A DNA stretch of 64,000 nucleotides from Acestrorhynchus altus (Eukaryota; Chordata; Actinopteri; Characiformes; Acestrorhynchidae). The notes under the pieces are model-generated. The model did no database searches and was not told where the DNA came from. It worked only from the letters and a program-made list of their open reading frames with translations. The stretch is from assembly GCA_034509495.1 (NCBI GenBank), contig CM067521.1, positions 24,014,529 through 24,078,528 on the forward strand, read 5' to 3'. This document shows positions 35,680 through 49,947 of this stretch, one piece after another (the first letter of the stretch is position 1; the number at the start of each line of letters is the position of its first letter). Position numbers and translations under genes: made by a program.

Positions 35680-38212
35680 AATAAAGAAATAAAGAAAGAA
35701 AGAAAGAAATAAAGAAATAAAGAAAGAAAGAAAGAAAGAAAGGCAAGTGACCACAATGGAGATGCAGGAAAGGGGAAACGGAGGGATGGAGGGAGGGAGG
35801 GAGGGAGTGGGGGTAAGGGGGAGACGGAGAGAGGGAGAACAGAAGAAGAGTGTTAGAGAGGCAGGAGCTGAATTATTGCAGGACAGTAATGACGGTGCAG
35901 AGAACTTCACACCTCTGCTCCTCACACTCTGCACTGCAGACCCCAACACACTGCAGCACATCCACATCCCTCAACACCTACCCCACTCAACCACCCCCTA
36001 CCCCACTCAACCACCCCCTACCCCACTCAACCACCACCTACCCCACTCATATCCCTCAACACCTACCCCACTCAACCACCACCTACCCCACTCATATCCC
36101 TCAACACCTACCCCACTCAACCACCCCCTACCCCACTCAACCACCACCTACCCCACTCATATCCCTCAACACCTACCCCACTCAACCACCACCTACCCCA
36201 CTCATATCCCTCAACACCTACCCCACTCAACCACCACCTACCCCACTCATATCTCTCAACACCTACCCCACTCAACCACCACCTACCCCAATCATATCCA
36301 TCAACACCTACCCCACACAACCACCACCTACCCCACTCAACCACCCCCTACCCCACTCATATCCCTCAACACCTACCCCACTCATATTCACATTAACACC
36401 TACCCCACTCAACCACCTCAGTACCTACCCCACTCCTATCCACCTCAACACCTGGATAAGTGGGGTCACTTATCCACCAACACTTGGATGAGCACCCCAA
36501 CAACGTTGCCCTTTTTTCTGACATACTGCTCGTTCCAGCAGTGAACTGTATTAAACTCCATCCATCTTCGTACCTGGAGGCAGTGAAGATCTGCTTGGAG
36601 TTGGTGCAGATGGCGTTGATAGGGCTGTCGTGACCCTTGATCTCTCCAAGTGGGGTGAAGTTGTCCACGTTCCACACCTTCAGCATGCCCCCCCGACAGG
36701 CACTCAGCAGCATGGGCCGCCCCGGCACGTACGCCAGCGCGCACACCCAGTCCTTGTGTGCGTTTGGGATTTGCTGTTTGGGAGACACAATGCAAACTGA
36801 AGCTGAAGACCAAGCTCAACTGAATTAGGACGACAGCGAAATTCTTCAGATTTCAACAAACCCATTCAAACACGTATACCAGGCGATGTTCAGATGGTAG
36901 TTTGTTTTTGTTTGTTTGTTTTTTTCTTGGTAGACAACATGAACGGACAGGAAGGCGTCTAATAACAGTATCATTCTAATTATAACATTATTAATCTGTT
37001 TTATGGGGTGAAAACGATAACGGCTACTGATAACTCGGCTCAGTGCTCATATGCTGCCGATAACGTCACAACATCAGGGCGTAACGTGGCCTTCAAGGTT
37101 CAGTTACGGAGACATTCACCTCTAAAGCGCCTCACTGCCCCGTGAGAAAACAGTCCACTGCCTGCGTTAATATATAAATAAACAAATGAACAAACAAACA
37201 AATAAATGAATGAATGAATAAGTGGACGAGTCTCCAGAAACAAAGAATCAGAAAAATAATATTTAATGTGTTAAACACCAACGTTTGGGAATTTGCTCTA
37301 CAGTCTCCGTACATCTGCCCATTGTCCTTCAGAGCCTGGTGAACGTACAGAAAGCCTGGTAATTAAAAAAACACTGACAGCCCCCGTGTTTTTTTACCTT
37401 GCTGTCAAAATCTGCTGAAAACGGGAAAAAACAGCAACAAACAAAACAGCATAATATGCTTATTAAAAAAAAATAAACACAACTGACATGATGAACCTCC
37501 CACTACTGACGTATGTTCCTCTATTGTTCTCGTCTCTCCAGCGTAAGCAGCTAATGTTTCTCCAAAGCTCTGCTGAATTAGACAGTTCGGATTTCCCTCG
37601 TCAGGTGGGAGGCTGATTGTCGACTCGGCGGTCTTCGCTCCTCCGTGTAATAATCAGCAATTATTTCTGCCCTTTTCAGGCTCCAGAACCGCGAAGGTAC
37701 ATCTAGTCGTCTAATGCTGTAAGTGGGGGATTGGTCTGAAGCTTAAGGAACCATTCAAAGCCCAGTAATTAGTATGAAAGCTCCCAGCTGTCAGACCACC
37801 TCCACCACTGTCACTACAGGTGATAAATGAAGCAATCCTACCTCCAGTCTTATTGACAACCACGCAACAACCGGCACGATGTTACCTGTACAGCATAATT
37901 GGTTTTTAAGAAGCTACAAAAAAAACATGTTAATGCTTTATTGGACGTGGAATTCAATTTAGTCCCTGTCAATCAACAAGCTGTGAGGCACCGGCACTCA
38001 TCACAGAACAGCTGCCATTCTTTTCCCGTGGACTTTAAATGGTGACCTTCGTCTCCTTATGCGTCCACAGAAGATCCTCCACCACGCTGTGTGGATTTAC
38101 TCTGTACTGCTTTTCATTTGTTCGATTGTCCCCAATAAACACAGAATATATAACAAAAGAAATGATATAAAAATATCTGCTAAAATATACACATTTAAAA
38201 TAACTATGGTAT

Positions 38213-38243
<31 letters not shown>

Positions 38244-38622
38244 AGATGTGGATTTACAAGCCTATTTACAACCTCAATAAAGCATTTCTGGTAAGATATG
38301 ACCAATTTACTACCAACGCCATGCTCTAGGAACTACACGGTTCTAGATTCTGAGCAGTTCTGAGACTGTATAGTGACATTGACATATATGGAGATAGAAA
38401 CATTGTGTAAATGTAAATCCATTTTGATCACGTCAGAACCTTACAGTTCCAAAATAGATCCCTGATCCAGGAATTATGTCTCCCAGGAGACACAACGTCT
38501 CAACATCTCTAACCATTACCAAGAGAACCCTCGTCAGAATTTCTATCACTCACTGGAGAAATGCACCAATCATACATCTATGAAATCAAATCTGAATACT
38601 GGTTACTAATGTCCTTGAGCAT

Positions 38623-38688
<66 letters not shown>

Positions 38689-38793
38689 CACACACACCTG
38701 TCCTAATGCAGCAATGCTACATAAAATATCACAGAAACAGTATGTTATTCATTTATCCTCCTGAAATTCTTTGCTACATTGCTTTGTTTCTTG

Positions 38794-38841
<48 letters not shown>

Positions 38842-38895
38842 TGATATTATTATGAATGTTTTTATTTTTTCTTCCATTAATTATTTTTTCTTCTA

Positions 38896-38930
<35 letters not shown>

Positions 38931-41900
38931 GTTTTTTTATTATTATTATTATTATAATAATATAATAATAATTATAATTATTTATTCATTCATTCCATAT
39001 TGGCCTGTTTGTTTGTGTTTACCTGAACTTCCTCATGGATATGAAAAAGTGAAGTGGCCAAAAAGAATGTTTCTATGACCTGTTTCACAGACTGTTTAAT
39101 TATTGTTCTGGAACCGGTTGATTTTCAGCTGTTTATGGTTCTATCAGAACCTCGGAGTTTGAGGTTGATGTTTTGTCCGTTCCCCGTACAAAACTCATTC
39201 GATTCTACTTCAATTAAAACAATGAACCAAGTTTCATTATTAAGTGCTTGCAAAAAATAAACCTACAACGCGACTGTGGTCCATCACCGCCTGACATACC
39301 TGAATCAGTTCCTGCTGCTCCAGATCCCACTTCTTAATGCCGTTGTCCCGGGAGCCGCTGAAGAGCACGCCACCGTGGACGGCCAGACACTCGATGCCAT
39401 CATAGTGAGGAGGTTCAAAGTTGTGGGCGGGACCGATGTTCCCCTGCGTACCCTCTGTCACATCAAAGACCTGCACACACATCCCAGCAGAGTGAGCTCG
39501 CACAGCTTCACAAACAGACTGCAGTCTACCGTTCCAGACTGTGTCCTACAACAGCACCGTGTTTAATTCAGGCGCAGTAACGACCGGAGGTGTGAGAACG
39601 GTTTCTCGGCACTGTTTAATTCGCTTCCCTGCGTGGGACGCGAGATGTGTGAAAGGAGAAAATAGAAAACACAAATAAAGCACACCTTCACGTAGTGGTC
39701 TTTAGAACCGGTGATGACCTGGTCTTTACCCCCACCAGAGTAGCCAACTGTCAGACACATCACTGAGCCAATGTGGCCCGTCAGCTTCCCGGTGGCCTGC
39801 ATCCTGCAGAAAACACAGACTCCGTTACAAAACACACTGCAGAAGGTTTAGGAACTATGTTTAATACTTGGTTGGTTGACCACAATCAAAGGCAATTACA
39901 TATACATTACGCTTCCCGAGAGCTGACCAGCTCGCTGACCATCTAAGGGAATTCTTGGTCTAGATAACCAGCTTTTCAACCACCTTCACCATTAAAGCAT
40001 CTAAACCAGCTTCAACCATCCAGAACCAGATAGCAGGTAAAGCTGGTCTTCAGCTGGGTTTCCTGGCAGGGGATCAACTACCTTAAGATCCCCTAAAACA
40101 CCTTCCTTAAAGTTCTCGAGAAGGTCAGGACACCCACGTCCACGCCATTCAATCTGTGTCAGTAAGAGGTCGATCTCCCACGAATTCACCCATAATTTCA
40201 TAAAATGGGAATGTAGATGGATCAGAACCGCTTTTCTGGATCTTAGATTTGTATCTTCAGAAACATCCACTGGTTCTTTGTTTTCTCTACAGTCCGAGTC
40301 AAATCCCGCTGTCCTTCATTCGCTCAAATCCTCGCCTGAGCAGCTCCTTGAGCTTTACGGCCGTCCAACAATTTTAGGTCTTTTGAAATTCCCAGTTTGC
40401 AGAACAGATGCAGAGAACGGACCTAAACTTTTCCGATTGGGAATGGAATCGGATATTATTCTTCTATTTAATGGCTCACGCAAAGTATTATCCACCTCTC
40501 CAATCGGATAGGAATTGTAATCGGAATGGCCTCAATCGGTCGACTCTATTCTGATTGAAGTGTTTACATGGATTCTATTCCGACTGAGGGACAAGTCCAA
40601 TTAATAATGGACTATTAGGGTCCTTGTGACCGTAGACAGTGTGGCACAAAACCCCCACAGAGTCATGATCAGGCAGAGCAGCTGAGCGTTCTGCAGTTAA
40701 AATCTTCAGGTCACACGTCTTTAGAGCAGTATCAGTGAAATCCCCACAGAACAGTAATGCCAATGTGATGGTTCCCACTGGAGCAGCTGTGAATGATCCC
40801 TAAACCCCGGCAACAGTCAGCTGTGTTCCCTGGAGTGATGAAGCTCTGTCCAATACCTTTGATAAGATCTGGAATTTGTGATCCAGAACCAATCATCCAA
40901 CATTAGTATCTGACCTCACTAATGCAATTATGACATTGCTTCGAGGCTTTTTACTGCATTCAGCCACAACTACAGTCGTACGGTCACGTTGAAACCCGAT
41001 TTCAGAAGAACCAGTCGGTGAGTGGGCTTCTACACATTCAGATAGAATGTATGTGCAATCATAGGTGGTGAATTATGAGATCATGCTGGCTGGACTCCAC
41101 ATGGTAAGACATAGCAGATGGAGAAGTGAACCCTGTACCTGTTCAGGTCCCAAGTCCTGACCGTGTTGCCTGCTGCAGCGTAGAGCACAGAGCCGGAAGG
41201 GTTCAGGGCGATCTGGTTGATCTGGTACTCGCCCTGGGCTGTGGTGATGGTCCGAGTGGTGGTGCCCGCACAGGCGTCTCCTGACACCACTTGACCCGAG
41301 GAACTGGAGTCAAATAGAAGAGAATAAGTGACCGGGGGTTAAGAGGGACATGGTTCTGTGATGCTCAGAAGCTCAGAGTATCAATCGCTAATGAATCATA
41401 AAATCCGACTAAAATGAAATTTCACTGCGGTTTCATTTGAAGTGGTGACCACGGTTATCCACCACGTCCTCCAGTGGCTGGTAAAAATATCACATGGAAC
41501 AAGATAACAGCTATTTTCTGGACGACAGCGTTGCTTGTAGTCAATCAATAAAAAGGCGATCAATAAAAAGAGCCAATCAGTTTGCTGGTTACTGCCACTG
41601 AATGACCAGGCTGACCAGTAAGGAGTTTGGTAAAACATCAGAAGGTTACTGGTGGGTTTTTTGGTTACATTTCATTCCTCTTCAGTCTCCACGTCTACAC
41701 TTTATTCTTAGTCGATAAAAAAGGGGGATGAAGATCACTCACGTGAAAGTGCGGACACACTTGGCTGAGTCGCGAATGTCCCACACTTTGATGTAGGAGG
41801 TGGAGACGGTGAAGACCAGGCCAGAGTTGATGCAGTATTTGACAGACACCACATTATTGGGGTGACCCCTCAGTGTGATGATTTCTTGTCCCGTCACCAG

Positions 41901-44900
41901 ATTCCACATCTTACAGGTGCGGTCTGACAACACAAAACGCCAGGTTAACACAACGCGAGAGTCAACCTGCTCAGGTATGTAGTATTTCTGAAGTGTACGC
42001 CTGTAGTTTACTCCGAAGCTTAGAAAACCAGCATGTAGAGCTTAAAAACCACAGCCTTTGAAGAGCGTCATCTTTGAAGTGTTCAAAAATCGATACTGTG
42101 TTTTCGAAAATGGATACAGTATCGCAAAATGTAATCTTGCATTATTAATATTTTCTTACACCCCGATTGGACAGGTCACCGACATCTCCTTTCAGGCTTA
42201 CTCTGGAGAACATGCCTAAGGTGACCAGACCTGCCAGACCTGCACTAAATGAGCAGCAGTAATGTAATCCTCAGCCCACATCATTTATGACCCAACAACC
42301 TGAAACTTGCCATCAAACCTCATTAAGGGAACGGGCTCCACTAATGCTGCTGGATCCCATTAGCAGTGACAGGACACTGAGATCGAAGGACAGACCACAA
42401 GTTGCTCCTGGCTGCCCTGAGGCAAGGCACTTCCAGTTTCTGGAGCATGCATTGTGCAAGTGCCTATCCTGACAGGCCCTGGAATCAAACACTGATTGCT
42501 ACAGAAATGTACGATAATGGCTTTGATATACAGTGATGGCTTTGATCCAGCTTTATAATATACTCTGATTTAATGCTTTAATTCTTCCTTTCTGGATGAA
42601 AAGGACAGTTAATAGTCAAAACGTCAGACAGTTCGGTCGCTCCTTTCGCTCCTTTGAGCCCGTCATCCTGTGCGCAGAGAGGCCGTAAGTAAGCCGTGCG
42701 GAGTGTGACCTCAAACTGCAAACCAAACTGACTCAGATACTATGAAGCTGCTTCTCAGGGCAAGTGAAAGCACTTACGTATAATATGAACGAGCAATAAG
42801 GAACGGTTGAATACCGAGGTGCGAGTGTGCGAGAGTGCGCGAGTGTGTACCTTTGGATCCGGTGAAGAGTAGCTCATCGGTGGCGTCTAGGCACAGCACA
42901 GGTTTAGAGTGTCCCTCGGCCATGGCTACACACTGCAGAGGAGCTGTTCTGCCCCCTTTCAAGCCTGCGATGGGGCTGATCACCCCCCTGTATGAGATAC
43001 AGACATACATTCACACATACGCAGTGACACGGATGGTGTGTGTGCAGTTTTAAAAGCTGTGCAATAGATCAATATTCATATCATGATTGATATTAAACAC
43101 TCGGTTAGGTTCGCACGAACCATGGCTCCAAATTCTTCTTTAATAACGAGGTTCTGAATGTCTGATTCTACTGATCAACAGAAAATGTGAATTATTTCAC
43201 AGTGAATGTAAATAATATAAAATATGACAAAACCATAAAATAGATTCCCTGACAGGTTGCTTTTCTGAATGAACTTCATGCAGATTAAATAAATGAAAGT
43301 CATATTTCGGCTTCAGAATCTTGAACATTAAAGACAAGGAGGACATTTTAGGAGGAAGACATTTTAGGACGTGACATATCTCACGTCATGCTTTATTGTG
43401 AATATGGTGCCCATGTCTGAATAAAAATCATAATATTAATAAAAATGTTGAGGTCTGGAGAAAATGAAAAGGGAAAATGGCACCATTTCATAGGTTGACT
43501 CGACAACTCTGTTCAGACCCGAGAACATGAATAATTAAAAGCCAAAGTTGCTAATTACTCTGATAATGCAAAAATAACCACTTCACAGGATGGCAGCGTT
43601 CATACGGCTTAATAACACCTGCAAAAGCATGTCCAAATGGTCCAAATGGTCCAACCTTCCTTCCAGGGTTAGCTGTTATGTTTCCCTGTTCGTCCTTTTC
43701 CACCAAAAGAACCCTGGTTCTTAAACTGGTTCTTTTTGGGCTTCTAAGAATTTTGGTGTGTTTTTAGTGAACAATCCCGCATTTACACCAGTTTTAGTGG
43801 AACCGAGAATACGTCATCAACAGAGGGGCTGCACAGGGTCAGTAAACGGAAGTGAGAAGATGGTAGCGCGTATAGACGACCTGTGAGCGTTTGTTCTGTT
43901 ACAGATGTTCGTTTTTCTCCAAAAAGCAAACCTGGATCAACTTTTGGCGAAGAGAAGACGTAGAACATGACAATGTACAAGATGAATGTCTCACTCCTCC
44001 TGCACAACTAGCCACACCCACAGCGGTTCAAGCTGAAAAACCTACTCATCTTTGGTTCCTGCTCCGAACAAACCTTTCAGGTTCTGGAACCTATTTTAGT
44101 CGGTGGAAATGCACCGAATGGTTCGAAATTAGCTTTGCGAACCGGAATGGAACCCGTTCCACGTTGGTGGAAAAAGGGTTTGTGTGTTTCTTGTCACCAT
44201 CAGCTATCAATCAGCAACTGCAAGCAAGCCCCGGTGCCTCCACGCCTCGTCTTTTGCCACCTCTGAGATTCGTTCTCCTCTTCACCACAGTTCATTATCA
44301 GTACTGTGCTCCTCAATCACCTTCATCCAACCACAGCAGTGGAACTGTATCTTCACATCAGGCCCACTCTCTGGAGCCTGTAGTCTGTGGGCTGTGCAGG
44401 TCACAGAGGATGCCTCCATCAATCCGTGCGACAGATAAAAGCCGACCAAAACAATAGAAGCTGCTTTTATATGTGGAGCAGCTGCAAATTAAGGCCTGCT
44501 GCGCTGTTGCTCTCGACGGCGTGAAGCAGATCAGTGGAACAGGCGCGGAACATAGGTAGCGCAGAAACTCACGGTCGAGGGGGAATTCCAGCTCCAAACT
44601 TTGCACTAAAGCAAACTCTTGCCGGTTCTGTGCTGGGAAGGAGGAACTTTTCCAGACAGTAAGGCATCAGCAAAATCTGGGCTAGTAGCCAGCAGCTCTG
44701 TATACCCAGTCATGACTGAGATATGAGGTGGATCATCTCTGAGCTGTTGCCAGAGATCACGACTGATGGTGATGTTGAGAATCTTGGCAACGTTTCCAGA
44801 TTGGATATTAAGCTAATGCAAGCAGATGACATCGAGTATCTATGAAAAAATCTCTTGGCTGAGAATATTAGTTTAAGGGATTATGAAAAAAATGTTTATA

Positions 44901-47900
44901 TGTGCAATTGTTACAGCGCAGTGAGTCCAGACCCATGCGACTGGGTGGTGGAGATACAGAAAGTGGGTGTATGTGCTCACAGGGTGTGTGAAAAGTGATT
45001 GTAGTTAATCTGCAGAAGCTCTTGTGCTCCTTTAGTGATAGAAAGGGAAAAGAGGTAACAAGACTCTGAGGAACGAGAAGCAGTACGGGGCTTTTAAAGA
45101 CTTATTTATTTATTTAGATCCCTATAAAATGTTCAAAAGCAGCTCTGCTGGATCCAGGCTCCACCGTCTTTTTGTCGCAAGTTCAACTTTAGCGAGATCC
45201 TCTTCCAATTAGGCACCACAGAGTCTTCCTGGCTGGTCCCAAAAGACCCTTCAAATCTGCTGAGCCTCACGTGGCGACAAGCACATGACTCCGTACTGCA
45301 ATGCTGCGACCTGGATGCAGACTGAATGCAGGTTCTGCACCGAAACTAAAGGTTCTTAAACGTGTTCACTTCTGGTTCCCCAAAGAATGATTTCAGTAGA
45401 AAACTTGCAAGTGGACAGAAACTTCTTTTTGAAGTTTGAAGAACCTCTACATGATCTAAACCTTCAACACCAATTCAAGGTTTTCTAGGAACCGTACATC
45501 CAAGCCATCCCTTTTGGAACCTTTCATTTTAAGATTCCATCCATGCAAGCTGAAGCCAATCCGAGACAAAGTGGTGCTGGTAAGATGCAGCGAGGGGTTC
45601 GTTGCCTCCATTCTAGAGAATGTGACCTACGATGTTGCCGCCTTTCCCCATATCACAGGGATGACAGAATTAGCATGAACATCACATGACACCTGTCATG
45701 CTCACTCGCATCAAAGCATGGCGAGAGAAGATGCCTCCGCCAGCCTCTCTTCTGACCATCTAGCCCCAGAATAGCACTGGCGAGCTTCTGAGTGGGCTGC
45801 AACCTAAATCTCCACATCTGTCTCAAAAGCATCCAAGAGAGTGCTCTGAATGGACATGATGTGCGATGACAGCTGGCAGTCCAGGTTTCTGAGCAGAGTA
45901 GTGATGAAATTGAGCCACAGGCAAAATGAGGGGCTCCATCGTGGATGGACTGTTCAACACATTTGTTGTTTGAACCGCTGTGGTGAGTTTTTGCCACTAT
46001 CAACTGTCCCAAGACTGCTGGTGAGAAGGTCTCTCAGGGAGTAACGTTCTCCATCCAGAGGGACCAAGGCGACAAAGCTCCCGTTCTGTGTAATTCCCTC
46101 TTCTGTGTCTGCACTACTATGGAAGAGGTATGTGTGTGGTGAGACAAAGTGACTCAGCAGTGGCAAGAAGGGAATCTTCAGAACTAATGTCTTCCAACAT
46201 GCAATGGAGATAATGGGTCTGCAAATCCAAAGGGCATTGGTGCACTGATCATAGGTGGGAAGCACTCTCCATTTTCCCAACTGTTTGGTCCCATGGTGGA
46301 AGAGAGACGACACGACAGTTCCTTCAGTATTCTGCAGATCCTGATGCACTTGTAAAAAAAAAGGGTCTAGGTTTGGAAATATGGTTCTGCTAAAAACCTT
46401 AACTGGAACAGAAAGTTTACATCATGTGAAGGTCTTCTGAACTTTCCTCACTTTCTTTGTGTAATCAAAAGTTAGTTCCTCTATGACAGGGGTGGGGAAC
46501 TAAGGGTCAGAGTCCAGCACAGTTGGGTGATTTCTCTGCTCCAGCATACCAAATGAAGGCCTCGGCATACTTCTCACAGAGACAATGTTCGCATGGCTTC
46601 GGTGAACAGCGTGACGTAATCGTGGAGAAAACGAACAACCGCACATTTCAAGCGGCCGCTTCACTTCCCGTGTCGTACACAGTGCAGCTGAGCAAACACG
46701 TGAAGGGTCGGAGTGGAGATGCTACTGACAACACTTTCCTTCCATTTCACACATCTTTGTCCTGGGCGTCTACCCCAGCTAAGACTGCGATAATCGTATC
46801 CTTGGGAATGTCACAGTGTCAATCTCGCAGTGTAGGCGACAGGCAAAACGAAACCGCAGAAAGTATACAAGCTGGTCGCAAAGGTGTTTCGGCTTCATGC
46901 AACTCTCACGAACGTTCACAGGAAGGACGGTGAGACCTTGTATAAGGCAACTAATAGATCAGTTGAGACGCAATCAATCAGGAAAATCAGGACAATAGTT
47001 TAGGAACCGATTCTGCGATTAAGTTCCATAAACATTTTGGTTCATTTTATTTGAAATAGGAAAGGCCAGTGTTTTCATCCCTTTATTAAATGCTCAACTC
47101 TTGCATCAGAAAATAAGATTCATGTGGGGGACTTTTCAGCAGTTCATCACACCTTTCCAGACGTCATACTAAAGACAGAGCCTTTCAGTACGACACCATT
47201 TCTTCCCGAAAGTGCCAAACCTATCCTCGGAATCCTCATCAGGTTGAAGGTGAGTAAAAGAGTGAGTTTATGCAGTGCTTCACGCATTAAAAACTTAGAA
47301 AGATCCCATCGTCCCTGCAGGTGCAGCTTTATTGTCAAAGCTTTCTTGGTCCAAAAGCTTTGCATCCCTCCTCCTATAGCCTTCTCTGCCAATTAGCCTA
47401 CATTATTCCGTGAAATCCATCAGCAAGCTGGCAGAGCTAAACAATCCTTCCCTCCCCTCCGCAAAATAATGAGGATCTCCCCTCTGAGTTGGCAGCGTTC
47501 CAGGACGCTCCTTCTCTCTCCGGGAAGCCGTCCGAGTGAGACGAAGACGGAGCAGGAGTTTCAAGGAGGAAGGGAAAATTGGTCTCCAGTGGGCAAGAGT
47601 CCGGCTCGAGCCGCTCCCAAGTTCTAATAACTTGGGGTTTAGTTGCTCAGAGGTGACAGGAGGATGGCTGATTAAAGGCAAATCTGGGACAGGGTGGCTT
47701 TCACTGTGCAGAGGTTGGATGTTGATGCTGGTGGGTGATCAGTCGCACGCTTCTGGGGCACCGAGAGATGTCGGGGGAAAGATTCTGACGAGAACAACTG
47801 CTGCTGTTGTTCATTATATTCCTTACGTACATTTTTAACACAAGTTAAAATGCAGACTTCGATGACATTTCCAGTTCCTGTAAAACTCCATAACTAGGGA

Positions 47901-49882
47901 TCTGGCATTTGAGGAGCTTGCACTAGTATTGGAAAAGCGGAATCAATAATTTAGTGCAATTGTTCAATAAAAACAGGTTCTTGTTCTATATAGAACCGCA
48001 AAGAACCATATTCTTTGCCTGGTTAAATGGTATTTCTAATCAGGAAACCCTATTATATAGACAGAAGCCCGACTCAGGGGCTGGAGATTATTGCGCTCCT
48101 ATTCATATCTCTGCACAGACAACATTCATATCTTCTGTCCATATCATTTTTGCACAGGCATGTATAGAAGAGGACAGTCTCAATGAGCCTTCATTTGTTC
48201 TGGATTGTTCCTGCGTAATGTTTATGCACTTACACACTACATACCTAAAACTCACAACGGCACATTTTTGCTCTGCAGCCCAGCAGTTATAGATTTTTGT
48301 ATTTTAATATCTCATATTTATTATGTTTCTTATCAAAGCTTTTTGTGTTTGTTGTGCAGCGGCAATATATGACTTTCCCTCCGGAATTAATAAAGTTGTA
48401 TCAATCTATCTACATGGTTTCATCGTGGAACCCTTTAAAATGGTTCTATATTGCTACTGTTGTCACACGTCAAAGAACCCCTTTTAATTACTACACGGGA
48501 GCCTTGTTGCTTACAGTGCTGCCCTCTGTTTTGTGCATTATGTGTCGTGTAAGACGTCTTCCGAGGGTCTCATTTATCACACTTATTGAAAACGTCTGTC
48601 TATGATCAGACTGGGCAGCTAAGGGCAGTCTATCGGACTAAAGTGGGCAGGAAGGGAGAAGGTGTTAAATGATGCATGAGCCCCTGCTCAAATAACATGA
48701 ATATTAATAAATCAATTAATTACGAAGTCTAAAACCTCTTATACTTTGTGAAGGGTTGCTATGACAGACACGGAAAAAGTATCTTTATACTATAAAAACA
48801 GACGAAAGGTTCCTGTGATCTGTTTTAAACATGTTAAACATCTCAAATCAAAACAGGTCACGATCAACACCACATTACACTTTGTTATATCTCGTTAAAA
48901 ATAAAGGTGCTAGACAGGGTTCTCTGAGCAATGCCACTGAATAACCTTTTTACAAGATTGTGAGTCTGAACAACCTTTACATTCACTCCTTTAAACCTTC
49001 AAAAGGTGGGGCAGCTGTGGCTTGGTGGTTAGGGTACCAGCTCTGCAGCTGGAAGGTTACTGGTTTGATTGCCTGAACTGGGAGGATGTGACTTGAGCAA
49101 GGCACGTGACTCCCCTGCTGCTCCCTGGATGCCATGATAGGGCTGCCCTTTGCTCCAGGCACGTGTGGTCAAATTTCTTTGTGCAGCAGAGGGGATCTAT
49201 ATTTACACCGACATTTCACACTCAAATATGTCTCGATCTAAGGACCGAAGGTTCGAATCCCGGATCATGCTGCGTGCCATCGGCAGCCGGAGTCAGGGGG
49301 GTGAATGGCGCACTCTCTCCACATCACACTCAATGTGATGCTGTGCAGCACAGGCGTCTGTCAGCCACTGCATCAGAGCAAGTGCACTGGCTGTCCAGAG
49401 GAAAAGAGGTGGTGGTTGACGTCACAGAAAGCATCGGAGAGAGCATGTGCTTGTCCTCACCCTCCTGGTGTTGGGAGCATCGAGTGTGATGGGGAGAGTG
49501 ATGATGATGATGATGGGGCAATTCCAAATTCACAGGGAGAAAATTGGGAATAAAAAAAGCCTAATTCTATAAAAACTAATATAATCTAGAACATGAGCTG
49601 GGCATATATAATACATACGGCGATTCTAGATGAAAGCTGACAACGTATCTTTTACGTTTACACCGTAACGCAGCCACAAGGCAGTCGAAGCTGATCGGCT
49701 CATTCGACTCTGCAGGTGAGTAATAACAGCGAAGCTGAGAGTATTTCATGCAGTGTCTCGTCAGCCCTTCTGTTCTCCGAAGCACTCATACAATCACACC
49801 CACAAACCCCCGAATCAGACTCAGCCCAGGTGTGGCGCCATGCTGAGTAAAACGTGTGAGCTTCACTGCCAAAACCCTCTCA

Positions 49883-49947
<65 letters not shown>

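Noticed and set aside
35527..35967. Phe-Leu-Ser-Phe 'membrane' frames on the minus strand
   Set aside because: These are the (TTTC)n and (GT)n intron repeats; only the last 33 codons in one phase (35540-35441) are true kif21b exon B.
35747..36544. 265- and 213-codon Thr/Pro/His open frames
   Set aside because: They are read through a short-unit minisatellite in two phases at once, inside a kif21b intron on the opposite strand.
38771..38965. Poly-Tyr frame
   Set aside because: Translation of an imperfect (ATT)n array in a kif21b intron.
43891..44457. 188-codon plus-strand frame
   Set aside because: Starts inside the MITE at 43694-44177 and has no recognised domain; opposite strand to kif21b, in its intron.
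45653..46349. Minus-strand frames of 119 and 131 codons, considered as extra kif21b exons
   Set aside because: The exons at 52062 and 42987 already join exactly in phase with conserved sequence, and neither frame resembles KIF21.
49232..49275. Possible tRNA gene (ggttcgaatcccg B box)
   Set aside because: No cloverleaf can be built; the same head occurs at 29165 with a long SINE body, so it is a SINE promoter.
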